64,000 nucleotides of DNA from Mesostigma viride (GCA_009746045.1 RPFO01000156.1:4947091-5011090), one strand, 5' to 3'. Numbered from the stretch's first letter, positions 35,101 through 47,253 are shown. Notes: generated from the letters alone by a model not told the origin. Translations and numbers: made by a program.

Positions 35101-36271
35101 TGATGCTGCTCCTCCCTCTTACCAGCGTGGAGAATGAGCGGAGGTTCAGCCACATGAATTTCATTAAGAGCGATATTCGCAACCGCCTTCTCGAGCGCCA
35201 TCTGAACGTGGCGGTCCGCATCTTTGCATGCAGCTCTTCATACGAAGACATGCCGATCCAGGCGGCATATGCAGTGTGGTCTGCGGAGAAGGGCCGCCGC
35301 GCAACCGGCAGTGTTCTTACTTAAATACATAATTGCTTATATGATTCCTTGCTGCTAGCTACTAAGTTTTCTTATTTTCTGTGCTTTCCGCGGAATCTCA
35401 AATTTTGGGCAGCTAGCGTTTTCAAGTTTGTTGCCCGGCCTTCTGACGACAACGTAATTGCTTACATTGTCCCCGCCATCGGCATGTAGTCAAGTGTGCA
35501 AGCTAGTCATGGCTTCGCTTTTAGAGGGGCGTAATTATTAATGAACTTTAAATAAAATGATGAGGCCACCAATGAGCAATTGCGAATGAGCCATAATCCT
35601 TATTATTCGTTCATGACGGAATCACGGAAACTAGGAAGCCAAACATTACTAAGTCGGTCGTGAGAAGTAATACTGCGCCAATACAACAAATTAAGTAAGT
35701 TCAAAGCACACAGTGCTTTTTTTTGAATTTATTCTCGCGTGACGTAGTGATTTCATAAATTTAGTACGGCCGCTTACTGAAGCTTATGAGCTGACTAACT
35801 TTCAGTTGACTTTTGACTGAGTAACCTCACTTCATAGTAGACTGAAACTAATTAGGTAACTATAATGCATCCTTAGTCTCATTATTTAACGCGTTAGTAA
35901 ACACTACACCTTCATAGGTTTTTATACTTTTCATTTAAGTAGGAAGACACAAGTGCAATTGAAGTATGATGAGAATGGGGCTGCCCGCCAGCAGGCCGGG
36001 CAGCCGGCGGCCCGGCGCCCGGCGCCGATGCCTGAGACGGAGACGCTCGCCCGCCTTATGTACAGCCAGTACGGCGCCGCGCCGCGCTGACCCCACTGCC
36101 GGCAGGGTCATTTGCTGCACCAAAAAGCCAGCCCGCCACACGTGGCCGTGCCAAGCCCAATTTTAATTGGCTTAAAGCCACACATTGGCCGAGTAAACTG
36201 AAGTTTTCATAGTTCGAAACGCCACAAGTGGCCTAGCGCCACTAGTAGCGAAAACCTTAAAAAAAACACTG
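32152..36271 (+). mobile_element. complete 4.12-kb hAT transposon
   Basis: The termini are inverted repeats beginning CAGTGTTTTTTTTA at both ends (32152 and 36271). The 8-bp target duplication CCCATAAT is perfect (32144-32151 and 36272-36279). Subterminal regions are rich in GCCAC/GTGGC motifs in both orientations, candidate transposase-binding sites. A transposase lies inside on the plus strand. Perfect duplications and TIRs indicate a recent insertion, into an older MITE. Confidence 0.95.
32722..35324 (+). pseudogene. hAT transposase, one frameshift
   Basis: The first frame starts at ATG 32722 and runs to 33480. It includes a BED/TTF-like zinc finger (Cys-x2-Cys in YCGPC, then KTHVVADSH). 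A second frame continues to 35324 with the RNase H-like core: first Asp in VTVDESK, second Asp in GFGSDGASVM, CAPHKLSL, and the C-terminal dimerisation block SVENERRFSHMNFIKSDIR. The frames meet at a C9 run (33461-33469), where one extra base would join them. About 860 residues in total would be normal for the family. The shift may be a sequencing error in a homopolymer or a real lesion. Confidence 0.93.
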
Positions 36272-36305
36272 CCCATAATAACAAACTTCCAATGCGGACG
36301 GTGTA

Positions 36306-37257
36306 TTTGTAACACAGCCTGTATCCGCAGGCCAGAAATCGGGAGAATCCGGACCATGGTAGCTCGAGCCTGCCGTTATCTTGTCCGCGTTTTCGAGTCG
36401 TTCATGATGATGAAGATGAATGGTGTTGGAAATGTGTAGCCTTGTGCATTGAAATTATGGCTGGCTTTCGTGTAGAGCGACTAGATGACCTAGACGGTGG
36501 GGCCGGAAACAGCATGCTTGATCAGGGCGTGTGTTTCGAGCCTAACTGGCCGGGAGTGTCTAGTGGTGAGCACCATTGCTGCGATCGCTCTCCCACCATT
36601 TACGAGGAAATACCCGCAAATGGAAAACCACTGAAAAGGTCTAGCTAGTCAGTCATCACGTTAGCCTTGCCATGATTCCAAACGTCCAAGAACTGCACAC
36701 ATTGCAAAGGCAAAAAGCCGGAGGACAGCACTTTCAAATGTGCGGCGGGAACCAAAAGCCCGCGTATGCCAGAAAACATCGTGTTGCTGCAGCGACGCGA
36801 CGATGTGGACAACGAATCCAGTGCCAAGCTCGGAACGGCCGCAATGGAGATCTGGCATCACAGGGTTCAGATGTGCGGAGATACTATGCGATCCAGCCGG
36901 TCCACGACCTGTTTGTAGAGCTTGCAAGGAATGTGCACATGCAGTAATGGGTACGTAAATTATGGTGGCAGGTTGGTAGGGAATAAGTGCAAGGAATGTG
37001 CACATATTGCATTAAAAAATTATGGAAGGCTGGTGGGGAATAAGTGCAAGGAATGGTGCAGATTGAATTATGCCTTCCACCATAATTTACTGATCTCCAT
37101 GCATAACAATGCCCCCTAAGGCCTTAACCCTAAAGGCCCATTCATAACCATGCTGCACACTGCCACGTATTCTGCTGACGTATTCTGCCATGCTCCACGT
37201 ATAATACTCGTATGTTGAGGCCGACGTATTTGACGTACCGAAGTATTGGCCAACCTG
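36306..37257. other. repeat R copy 5 and unrecognised coding-like sequence
   Basis: Repeat R lies at 36327-36450. A 63-codon frame starts with ATG at 36457. Another (ATG 36672 to 36947) overlaps a different frame with a Cys-rich segment (NCTHCKGKKPEDSTFKC), which may be a decayed zinc ribbon. A ~60-bp unit (ggaataagtgcaaggaatg) is repeated two to three times at 36920-37065. None of this could be assigned to a family. Confidence 0.35.
36327..36450 (+). repeat. dispersed repeat R, copy 5 (long form)
   Basis: Lacks the first ~17 bp of the element but shares the ccatggtagctcgagcctgc block and the ttcgagtcgttcatgatgatg continuation with copy 3. Directly follows the MITE end at 36303. Confidence 0.8.
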
Positions 37258-40200
37258 GCTTCCTTCCTTCCTTCCTTCCTTCCTTCCTTCCTTCCTTCCT
37301 TCCTTCCTTCCTTCCTTCCTTCCTCCCTCCCTCCCTCCCTCCCTCCCTCCCTCCCTCCCTCCCTCCCTCCCTCCCTCCCTCCCTCCCTCCCTCCTCCCTC
37401 CCTCCCTCCCTCCCTCCCTCCCTCCCTCCCTCCCCTCCCTCCCTCCTCCCTCCCTCCCTCCCTCCCTCCCTCCCTCCCTCCCTCCCTCCCTCCCTCCCTC
37501 CCTCCCTCCCTCCCTCCCTCCCTCCCTCCCTCCCTCCCTCCCTCCCTCCCTCCCTCCCTCCTCCCTCCCTCCCTCCCTCCTCCCTCCCTCCCTCCCTCCC
37601 TCCCTCCTCCCTCCCTCCCTCCCTCCCTCCCTCCCTCCCTCCCTCCCCTCCCTCCCTCCTCCCTCCCTCCCTCCCTCCCTCCTCCCTCCCTCCCTCCTCC
37701 CTCCCTCCCTCCCTCCCTCCCTCCTCCCTCCCTCCCTCCCTCCTCCCTCCCTCCCTCCCTCCCTCCCTCCCTCCTCCCTCCTCCCTCCTCCCTCCCTCCC
37801 TCCCTCCCTCCCTCCTCCCTCCCTCCCTCCCTCCCTCCCCCCTCCTCCTCCCTCCCTCCTCCTCCCTCCCTCCCTCCCTCCCTCCCTCCCTCCCTCCCTC
37901 CTCCCTCCCTCCCTCCCTCCCTCCCTCCTCCTCCTCCCCCTCCCTCCCTCCCTCCCTCCCTCCCTCCCTCCCTCCTCCCCCTCCCTCCCTCCCTCCTCCC
38001 TCCCCTCCTCCTCCCTCCCTCCCTCCCTCCCTCCCTCCCTCCCTCCCTCCCCCTCCCTCCTCCCTCCCTCCTCCTCCCTCCCTCCCTCCTCCCCTCCCTC
38101 CCTCCCTCCCTCCTCCCTCCCTCCCTCCCTCCCTCCCTCCCTCCCTCCCTCCCCTCCCTCCCTCCCTCCCTCCCTCCCTCCCTCCTCCCTCCCTCCTCCC
38201 CTCCCTCCTCCCTCCCTCCTCCCTCCCCTCCCTCCCTCCCTCCCTCCCTCCCTCCCTCCCTCCTCCCTCCTCCCTCCCTCCCCTCCCTCCTCCCTCCCTC
38301 CCTCCCTCCCTCCCTCTCCCTCCTCCCTCCCTCCCTCCCTCCTCCCTCCCTCCCTCCCTCCCTCCCTCCCTCCTCCCTCCCTCCTCCCTCCCTCCCCCCT
38401 CCCTCCTCCTCCCTGCTTCTCCCTCCTCCCTCCCTCCCCTCCCCTCCCTCCCTCCCCCCTACCCTCCTCCCTCCCCCCCTCCCTCCCCTCCCTCCTCCCT
38501 CCTCCCTCCCTCCCCTCCCTCCTCCCTCCCTCCTCCCTCCCTCCCTCCCTCCCTCCTCCCTCCCTCCTCCCTCCCCCCGTCCTCCTCCCTCCCTCCCTCC
38601 TCCCTCCCTCCCTCCTCCCTCCCTCCCTCCCTCCCTCCCTCCCTCCCTCCTCCCTCCCTCCTCCCTCCCTCCTCCCTCTCCCTCCTCCTCCCTCCCTCCC
38701 TCCCCCTCCTCCCTCCCTCCCTCCCTCTCCTCCCTCCCTCCTCCTCTCCCTCCCTCCCCCCTCCCTCCCTCCCTCCCTCCCTCCCCTCCTCCCCTCCTCC
38801 TCCCTCCCTCCCCCTCCCTCCCTCCCTCCCTCCCTCCCTCCTCCTCTCCCTCCTCCTCCCTCCCCTCCCCCCCCCTCCCTCCCTCCCTCCTCCCTCCCTC
38901 CTCCTCCCTCCCTCCCTCCCTCCCTCCCTCCTCCCCCTCCCTCCTCCCTCCCTCCCTCTCCCTCCCTCCCTCCCTCCCTCCTCCTCTCCCTCCCTCTCCT
39001 CCTCCCTCCCTCCCTCCCTCCCATCCCTCCCTCCCTCCCTCCTCCCTCCCTCTCCCTCCCTCCTCCCTCCCTCCCTCCCTCCCTCCCTCCCTCCCTCCCT
39101 CCCTCCCTCCCTCCCTCCTCCCTCCTCCCTCCCTCCCTCCCTCCCTCCCTCCCTCCTCTCCTCCCTCCTCCCTCCTCCCTCCCTCCTCCCCTCCCTCGCT
39201 CCTCCCTCCCCTCCCTCGCTCCTCCCTCCTCCTCCCTCCTCCCTCCCTCCCCCTCCCTCCCCTCCCTCCTCCCTCCCTCCCTCCCTCCCTCCCTCCTCCC
39301 TCCCTCCTCCCTCCTCCCTCCCTCCCTCCTCCTCCCTCCCTCCCTCCCTCCTCCCTCCCTCCCTCCCCCCTCCCTCCCTCCCTTCCCTCCCTCCCTCCCT
39401 CCCTCCCTCCCTCCTCCCTCCCTCCCTCCCTCCTCCCTCCCTCCTCCCTCCTCCTCCCTCCTCCTCCCTCCTTCCTCCTCCCTCCCTCCCGTCCTCCCTC
39501 CCCTCCCTCCCTCCTCCTCCCTCCCTCCCTCCCTCCTCCCTCCCTCCCTCCTCCCTCCCTCCCTCCTCCCTCCCCTCCCTCCCTCCCTCCCTCCTCCCCT
39601 CCTCNNNNNNNNNNNNNNNNNNNNNNNNNCCTCCCTCCCTCCTCCCTCCCTCCCTCCCCCCCCTCCCTCCCTCCCTCCTCTCCCTCCCCCTCCCTCCTCC
39701 CTCCTCTCCTCCCTCCCCTCCCTCCCTCCCTCCCTTCCCTCCTCCCTCCCTCCCTCCCTCCCTCCCCCTCCCCCCTCCCCCCTCCTCCTCCCCTACCTCC
39801 CTCCCTCCCTCCCTCCTCCCTCCCTCCCTCCCTCCCTCCCTCCCTCCCTCCCTCCCTCCCTCCCTCCCTCCCTCCCCCCTCCCCCTCCCTCCCTCCCTCC
39901 CCTCCCTCCTCCCTCCTCTCTCCTCCCTCGCTCCCTCCCCTCCCTCCTCCTCCTCCTCCCTCCCTCCCTCCCTCCCTCCCTCCCTCCCTCCCTCCCTCCC
40001 TCCTCCCTCCCCCTCCTCCCTCACCTCCTCCCTCCTCCCTCCCCTCCCTCCCTCCCTCCCCCTCCCTCTCTCCCTCCTGCCCTCCTTCCCTCCCCTCCCC
40101 CCCCTCCCTCACCCTCCTCTCCTCTCCCTCCCTCCCTCCCTCCCCTCCTCTCCCTCCTCCTCCCCCCTCCCTCCCTCCTCCCTCCCTGTTTCCCCTCCCT

Positions 40201-42063
40201 CCCTCCCTCCCTCCTCACCTCCCTCTATCCTTCCTTCCTTCCTTCCTTCCTTCCTTCCTTCCTTCCTTCCTTCCTCCTCACCCCTTCCCTTCTTCCTCCT
40301 TCCCTTCCTTCCTTCCTCCTCCCTCCTCCCTCCCTCCCTCCCTCCCTCCTCCCTCCTCCCTCCCTCCTCCTCCCTCCTCTCCTCCCTCCCTCCCTCCCTC
40401 CCCCCTCCCTCCCTCCTCCCTCCCTCTCCCTCCTCTCCTCCCTCCTCCTCCCTCCCTCCTCCTCCCTCCCTCCTCCCTCCCTCCCTCCCTCCCTCCCCTC
40501 CCTCCCTCCCCTCCCTCCCTCCCTCCCTCCCTCCTCCCTCCCTCCCTCCTCCCTCCCTCCCTCCCTCCCTCCCCTCCCTCCCTCCCTCCTCCTCCCCCTC
40601 CCTCCCTCCTCCCTCCCTCCTCCTCCTCCCTCCCCCTCCTCCCTCCCTCCCTCCCTCCCTCCCTCCTCCCTCCCTCCCTCCCTCCCTCCTCCTCCCTCCC
40701 TCCCTCCCTCCCCTCCCTCCTCCTCCCTCCCTCTCCTCCCCTCCCTCCCTCCCTCCCTCCCATTCCCTCCCTCCCTCCCTCCCTCCCTCCCTCCCTCCCT
40801 CCCTCCTCCCTCCCTCCCTCCCTCCCTCCCCTCCCTCCTCCTCCTTCCCTCCTCCTCTCTCCCTCCTCCCTCCTCCCTCCTCCTCCCCTCCCTCCTCTCC
40901 CTCCCTCCCCTCCCTCCTCCTCCCCCCCTCCTCCCTCCCTCCCTCCCTCCCTCCCTCCTCCCTCCCTCCCTCCCTCCTCCCTCCCCTCCCTCCCTCCCCC
41001 CTCCCTCCCTCCTCTCCCCCCTCCCTCCCTCCCTCCCTCCCTCCCTCCCTCCCTCCCTCCCTCCCTCCCTCCCTCCCTCCCTCCCTCCTCCTCCCTCCCT
41101 CCCCCCTCCCTCCCTCCCCTCCCTCCCTCCCCTCCCTCCCTCCCTCCCTCCCTCCCTCCCTCCTCCTCCCTCCTCCCTCCCTCCCTCCTCCCTCCCTCCC
41201 TCCCTCCCTCCCTCCCTCCTCTCCCTCCGCTCCCTCCCTCCCTCCCTCCCTCCCTCCCTCCCTCCCTCCCTCCTCCCTTCCTCCCTCCCTCCCTCCTCCC
41301 TCCCCCCCTCCCCTCCCTCCCTCCCTCCCTCCCTCCCTCCCTCCCTCCTCCCCCTCCTCCCTCCCCCCTCCCTCCCTCCCTCCCTCCCTCCCTCCCTCCC
41401 TCCCTCCCTCCCTCCCTCCCTCCCTCCCTCCCTCCCTCCCTCCCTCCTCCCTCCCTCCCTCCTCCCTCCCTCCCTCCTCCCTCCCTCCCTCCCTCTCCTC
41501 CCTCCCTCCCTCCTCTCCCTCCCTCCCTCCCTCCCTCCCTCCCTCCCCTCCCTCCCTCCCTCCCTCCCTCCCCCTCCCTCCCTCCCTCCCTCCCTCCTCC
41601 CCCCTCCCTCCCTCCTCCTCCTCCCGTCCTCCCTCCCTCCCTCCCTCCCTCCCCTCCCTCCCTCCTCCCTCCCTCCCTCCCCCTCCCTCCCTCCCTCCTC
41701 CCTCCTCCTCCTCCTCCCTCCCTCCCTCCCTCCCTCCCTCCCTCCCTCCCCTCCCTCCCTCCTCCTCCCTCCCTCCCTCCCTCCCTCCCTCCCTCCCTCC
41801 CTCCTCCTCCCCTCCCTCCCCTCCTCCTCCTCCTCCCTCCCTCCCTCCCTCCCTCCCTCCCTCCCCTCCCTCCCTCCCTCCTCCCTCCCTCCCTCCTCCC
41901 TCCTCCTCCCTCCCTCCTCCCTCCCTCCTCCCCCTCCCGTCCTCCTCCCTCCCTCCCTCCCTCCCTCCCTCCCTCCCTCCCTCCCTCCCTCCCTCCCTCC
42001 CTCCCTCCCTCCCTCCCTCCCTCCCTCCCTCCCTCCTCCCTCCTCCTCCTCACCCTCCCTCCC
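37258..42063. repeat. 4.8-kb polypyrimidine array, (TTCC)n then (CCCT)n/(CCT)n
   Basis: The plus strand is almost entirely C and T. It starts with (TTCC) units (37258-37322), then irregular CCCT/CCT units; an internal (TTCC) block lies at about 40228-40275. Giant Pro/Ser/Leu or Arg/Gly/Glu frames through it are artefacts. A sequence gap interrupts it. Confidence 0.97.
39605..39629. other. assembly gap (25 N)
   Basis: Twenty-five undetermined bases inside the CCCT array. The true array length is therefore unknown. Confidence 0.99.
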
Positions 42064-44851
42064 CTGAACCCTCAAGTACTACTGGTCATGCTTGCGGCGG
42101 GTGTCTGTTACGTCCGGCCAGAAACACACCGAGCTGAGCACTACCTCACCAGTTTGGTGAACGCCGGCTCTCGAGTCGCTGAATCTAAATTGAAAACAGA
42201 TCGACAACGATTAAGTGTGTCAATGAGATAGTATCGACATATCGACTTCCCCTAGAGAGGTTATGAACTTTAGTTGGTGTAACGGCCATGGCGGCCGGGG
42301 CAGCCCCATGCTGTCGGTGTCCTGCGTGGCGGGCAGCCATCGTTGGACAAAAACTTAACACCTGTCGGTGTGTTTCCTAGTTTGGCTCAGTTTCAAGACT
42401 GCTACTTATGAAGCGCGATGATGACAATGAGCTATCACTGAGAGAACACATCAGTTATGAATGAGACAACACATGAACTAGTTATCGATGTCCGGTCCAT
42501 TACCAATGACTATAGCTCGCGCCTTCTTTGACTAGACTGCATGAAGATTTTGAACGCCAACTGACTGCATGAAGATTTGTACGCCAACTAAACTTTTTGC
42601 TCAGTAGTTAGAGATAAACTATGTCCGCAAGGAGAACAACTAATGTAATCGCCGCTTGTGAAAACATGGATTCCGGCTACCGTCATCGTCCGCTGTTCTA
42701 GTAGTTCTGTCGTACTACAACTGCAGTTATCTTAATTATTAATAAAGGCCGTAACTGAATGATTTTGTCCTAAAACCCGACGTAAACGTGCCACCATACT
42801 AGCCGGTAAGCAACCAGCCTGCTGCTTTTGACGCCCGCCCGTCCGGAGTGCCTACCAAAAGACGGAATTAACTGTTGCGCGGGGCCGAGCCCGGACGTAC
42901 GGGCGCGGGCGGGCCGGGGTCCGGGACCGGCCGCCGGCTCCGCCGAGTTCGGCTGGGCTGAACGTCTTGTCTGCCTGTGCGGTTATAATTAATGCTGCCG
43001 GTGGGACTCGCTCAGCGATGGCAAAAACTGGCAGTCGGGAACGACGATCGACAGGCAATTCTGGTCTGGTAGTCTTGTGTTGTGGATTGTGTAATGCCCA
43101 CGATGTTGACGCACGTGCCGTGGCTTTGGGCAACGGATACACGTTGCGATTAGAAATCGAGTTGTCTAAAGCGCACTGGACACCATTTTTCTTTGCGATA
43201 ATCGTCACGGCTTCCTTCCCGGGTGGGGGAAAACGCGGGTCATCGGTCGCAGTTCGGAAGCTATGGCTTGGTGTCGAACAATCCTTTCGGGAGCGTCGCA
43301 CCTTAGTCAGCCAGCCTCCGTTACATCTAGTGCCGTTGCCTCGTACACAGTGAGAAGTTATCACAGGCCAGCGCAATCAGACACCAATGGAGCCGCAGTG
43401 GTACAGCCTTTGGAACTTGCCCTCAGTCCTTCCGAATAAATATCAACGATATCACCCCGTGCAGTGTTATCACACAAGAAAGTTTAAGAATCTCGAGCTT
43501 CGCACTGTTGAAAGTGAGTTTACTTCTATTACTTCACATAAAAATGCTTTCAGTTGCCGTGGCGGCTTCCGTGCAACTTCACTTTTAAAGGATACGTAGC
43601 TCGGGGTTCGGGGCGAAATTCTGCATGCGATTTTCGTGCTGTGCGAACGCAAAACAAATCTAAATGTACCCGACGCCGAAGAGACATATGTATTCGGAGT
43701 GTCTGTTCCATGAGTGACCCCACCAAAGCAGCGTGATCGCACTTTGGGATTGCTGCCCTTGCAATGCGGCACATCTCTAGTGGGAGCGTGACGTTCAGCT
43801 CCGTTCCGTTCTGTTCGGGTTCAGTCCATCTATACCATAACCTACCCAAGGAGAAATCACAAGTCAGCCTGGTCGACACAGGCAATCGGCTATATGCCAG
43901 CATGAGCTGTGCGAATCCATCGGTTTGCAGTTTTGCTTGCATGCTTTCAGCAATGGAAGACGCTGCTTTCAGCAAGGAGGACGGATTGTGGGCACATGTG
44001 GCCTGTCTTGGTCGTAGGCTGGGTGTGGGTGATCTCGAAAACATAGACAATGTGCGGCCTGTCTTATTATAAGCGGGGTGTGGGGTTGTTGGGTTTGTAT
44101 TGGAAAGGGACATAGACACAGCTGGTGTATAGGACGGAGCCATGCCAGTGCAGACATGCAATCGGCTGAAAGCAAAGCCACTGCGTTTATTGGCATAGAC
44201 GGCACAGTCTCGCTGATTGCTGTAGAGTGGATGCCCGTCAATACATCAGGAAAATGTCCCCCACCCCCTCGCTTCCCCGTCCCCTGCCCCTTTCTCCCTC
44301 GCCCTTGCCCCTCACCCCTTACCCCTCGCCCCTTCTTCGTTCCCCCTTTCTGCCCTCAATCACCCTAGATTTCCCCCTCTCACCCCCCCCCCCCTCGCGC
44401 GTCTTGTCTCTCCTCCCTCCCCCCCTCACCTTCTCCTCACCTCTCCCTCTCTCCCGTGCCTGCCTATACCCTTGCCTTTTTCTGTCCTATCCCCCCTCTT
44501 CCCCTCATGCCACCTGCCTGTAAAACCTATTCATTAATGACACCCTTTCCACCATCACTGGTGTCTATCCACTTCTTATTCCTGCTGATGCAAGCTCACC
44601 CCCAGATCATATCTAATTTTAAGCTGCGATCAACCTTACCATGCAATGCAACCTTACCCCTATTGTATCATTTTTTCTTGATTAAGCATCCTTTGTCCGT
44701 CTTCCACCCTCCATGCCCACCGGCCCGTACGCCGCTGCATACTCCCCCCACGTCACCCCACAAACCCCATCAAAACACCAACGCACACACACTCACACAC
44801 ACAAACATCTAATATTTAAAATAAAACACAACCAGGTACGAAAACACCCAC

Positions 44852-45074
44852 ATGTCACTCGACAGAATGCGGCGATGGCAGCTTGCTATTTCGGTTCGCC
44901 GAGCCGCAACCGTCAGACCACGGCGCCCCCGTCGGCCCCACGGACCCCCTTCGTCAAACGGGAGAGCGCTATGGCCCCGAGCGCACGCTGGAGACGCTTC
45001 CACGGCGGACCTGACCAAGCTTGCGGACTCACGCCCCCGATGGACCGCGACCTGGTGTGGCGCGCGCACGCCAC
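44852..45074 (+). pseudogene. orphan copy of PP2C exon 1
   Basis: Homologous to 51906-52130, from the same ATG to the same gtgagt donor at 45075. Several one-base indels break the reading frame of the second half, which is open in the other copy. No downstream PP2C exons follow in this copy apart from exon 2 at 46465, because the segment ends at 47231. Confidence 0.75.
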
Positions 45075-46464
45075 GTGAGTGACTAGTGCAAGTCAAAATA
45101 GGGGTTGGGAGGCTAGCCCGCGTGAGTGAGCAGTGCAAGTCTAAAAATGGGGATGTGAGGGCTAGCCAACGTGAGTAAGCAGCGCAAGGTCGAAAATAGG
45201 GGTTGCGAGGCTAGCCCACGCGAGTGAGTAGTGGCAAGTCTTAAATAATTCATGGGACCTAAGCCCCTCAGGCCACCAAGTCCAGACACAGAGTTGAGTG
45301 CCGGTGGAGGGACGGGTCCGAATACTGTACTTGTATGTAGAGGCCATGTGAGTGCCCATCGAAACCAGGGATGAAGTGCCCGCGTGCGTGACAAGTCTGA
45401 ATAGGTAAGATGAGACAGCGCAAAGTAGTCAGGTGCCCGCGTGAAGTGACAAGTCTGCACAAGTAAAAAAAGCCCAAACCAGACAACAGTGCAAGTATGA
45501 AGTGCCCATGCGAGTGCGATCCTAAACCAGATATCGCGAGGCCTACTGGGGAGCAGCAGAGTGCAGCAGGAGCTAGGGATCGCCATAAGTCTACGTCGAA
45601 TTAGCGGAGGAGCTAGGGAATCACCATTAGTTATGTGCTAGTTAATTAAGGAGCTAGGGATCGCCATAAGTCTACGTGCTAATTTACAGAGGAGCTAGGG
45701 ATCACCATGAGTCTACGTGCTAACTAATGAAGGAGCTAGGGATCGCGATGCGCTGGGTTTGCAAGTGGGAGTGGGGTGTGAAGGGCGATGAACTTGAGGT
45801 GTATGCCAAGGATGCCAGAAGGATGCAAGGATGCCAGGATGCGATGCTATCGTGAAGGCCTCCGGGAATCCTATTGCCAAGGATGCCAGGATTTTAATCG
45901 GGTGCGCAGAGGATGGAATCGGTTCCATCTGTGTACACTACTCGCACCTGTCACCGCCACTACCCACCTACCGCCACCCGTGCTTGTGTCCGTGTCCACC
46001 ACAATCCACCAGCTGTTGCATCCGTGAAATTCCTGGTACCATATTGGATTTCAAACGCGGACCTCGAGCACGATCCGCCCACCTGTTTCACCCAGAATCT
46101 TTGTAACTTCCACGGATGGCAATGCTATCGCAACAGCGCCTTATTTGCCACCTTGTACCCTCACCAACTCCTGATGGCCACGCGGGAGCTGACTCCCTAC
46201 CGAGCCGCTGATGGCGAAGCCGACCGAACCGTGGCATGCTGCCTATCGTAGCGGCACGAGTCACCATCGACAAGGGCCATGATCATCAGGGCCATGATGA
46301 TAAAGTCGGGCCACGACGTGCCTTCCTTAAAAGGATAGAAATGAAACTATATGTGGTGGAATCTCGATATGATCCGCTTGTCCACAACCAACAATGACAC
46401 ACGGAATCCTACGTATTGATTGGCTTTGTTGCCGCCTTTTTTCTGCCCACTCCCCGGCCTGCAG

Positions 46465-46531
46465 CGGCGAGGGCCTGCCCAAGGTCACCAAACTGGAAGT
46501 GGGCGGCTTCATGATCCCCCACCCGGCCAAG
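46465..46531 (+). pseudogene. orphan copy of PP2C exon 2
   Basis: Same 67-nt length and same acceptor (cctgcag) and donor (gtgcgt) as 53513-53579. Reads ...KVTKLEVGGFMIPHPAK. The two copies differ by one compensated base gain and loss, giving GEGLPK here against GEWPAK in the other copy. Confidence 0.8.
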
Positions 46532-46674
46532 GTGCGTGCCCCGCCAGGTGATGCCGGTCCCCTGCCATATCCCTAGTGCTAGGTTGTCAGTGACAGCTTA
46601 TGGAATGTCCGCTAAAGAGGCCACTTTCCTCCCACTAGGGTTGTTGAGTTATGACGCGACAGGAAAAGCTGGTA

Positions 46675-46795
46675 AGGATGTTCGTCTGGTAACCGGTGAT
46701 TGTTCGTTCTGGTAACCGGTGATCGTATCGTCTGGTAACCGGTGATTGTTCGTCTGGTAACCGGTGATTGTTCGTCTGGTAACCGGTGCAAGCAT
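46675..46795. repeat. 22-bp tandem repeat (copy 1 segment)
   Basis: About five copies of ggtaaccggtgattgttcgt plus ct. The same array is at 53728-53838 in the second segment copy. Confidence 0.88.
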
Positions 46796-47253
46796 GGCAC
46801 TGCGCGGGTTTATTCCATTTGCGGCGCGAACCCAATTGAGCCTGCCTTTTGTATCCTGCTTTTGTATCCGAAATTTTGTATCGCTTTTTCTGTCAGCCAG
46901 GGAACATTCCATTTAGGTAAATGGAAGAGAGGTAGGTTGGGATGGCGTATCGCGCAGTGTTTCTAGTAGAGGTTTTTAGGAAACGTCAAAATGTTGACTT
47001 TTGCCCCTGACCCTTCCGTCAAATGTTGACTTTTTGCCCCGGCGTAGCGTTCAACATTTGACTTTAGCCGCCGGCGTAAGCGTCAAACATGATGATTGCT
47101 TTTTTGGGGGGGGGCTGGCCTGGCCTGCTAGTTTGGGGAATAACTTGCAAAATAGACGTTATCTCATTGATAACAGAAGAAAGGGGCGTCATGACTCATG
47201 TGGTGTTTGGTAACCACAACACGTGGGTTTAAAATGTAGTAGGAGCATATGCC

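Larger units (their letters stand above)
31708..36303. mobile_element. TA-flanked MITE split by a hAT transposon
   Basis: Inverted 20-bp ends (CACCGTCCGCATTGGAAGTT at 31708-31727 and its complement at 36284-36303) are each flanked by TA (31706-31707, 36304-36305). Removing the 4.12-kb hAT insertion leaves about 470 bp. The left part contains four or five modules of AAACAAACAAA followed by an ATTAATTAA stretch. A TA duplication is typical of Tc1/mariner-type elements, but the superfamily is not proven. Confidence 0.78.
42050..47231 (+). repeat. 5.2-kb segmental duplication, copy 1
   Basis: Matches 49116-54281 from end to end in the same orientation. The differences are mostly single-base insertions and deletions, many in homopolymers. 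It begins just after the CCCT array and ends at acgtgggttt. It contains two orphan PP2C exons, a ~41-bp tandem (45590-45760) and a 22-bp tandem (46675-46795). Confidence 0.95.

Noticed and set aside
37212-42231. Very long Pro/Ser/Leu and Arg/Gly/Glu open frames through the CCCT array
   Set aside because: Period and composition of the repeat remove stop codons in several frames on both strands; no start context or unique domain.
42852-43376. Overlapping ~110-170 codon frames on both strands, also at 49918-50436
   Set aside because: The plus frame is interrupted in the second copy and the minus frame has no recognisable domain; conservation between copies only reflects the duplication.
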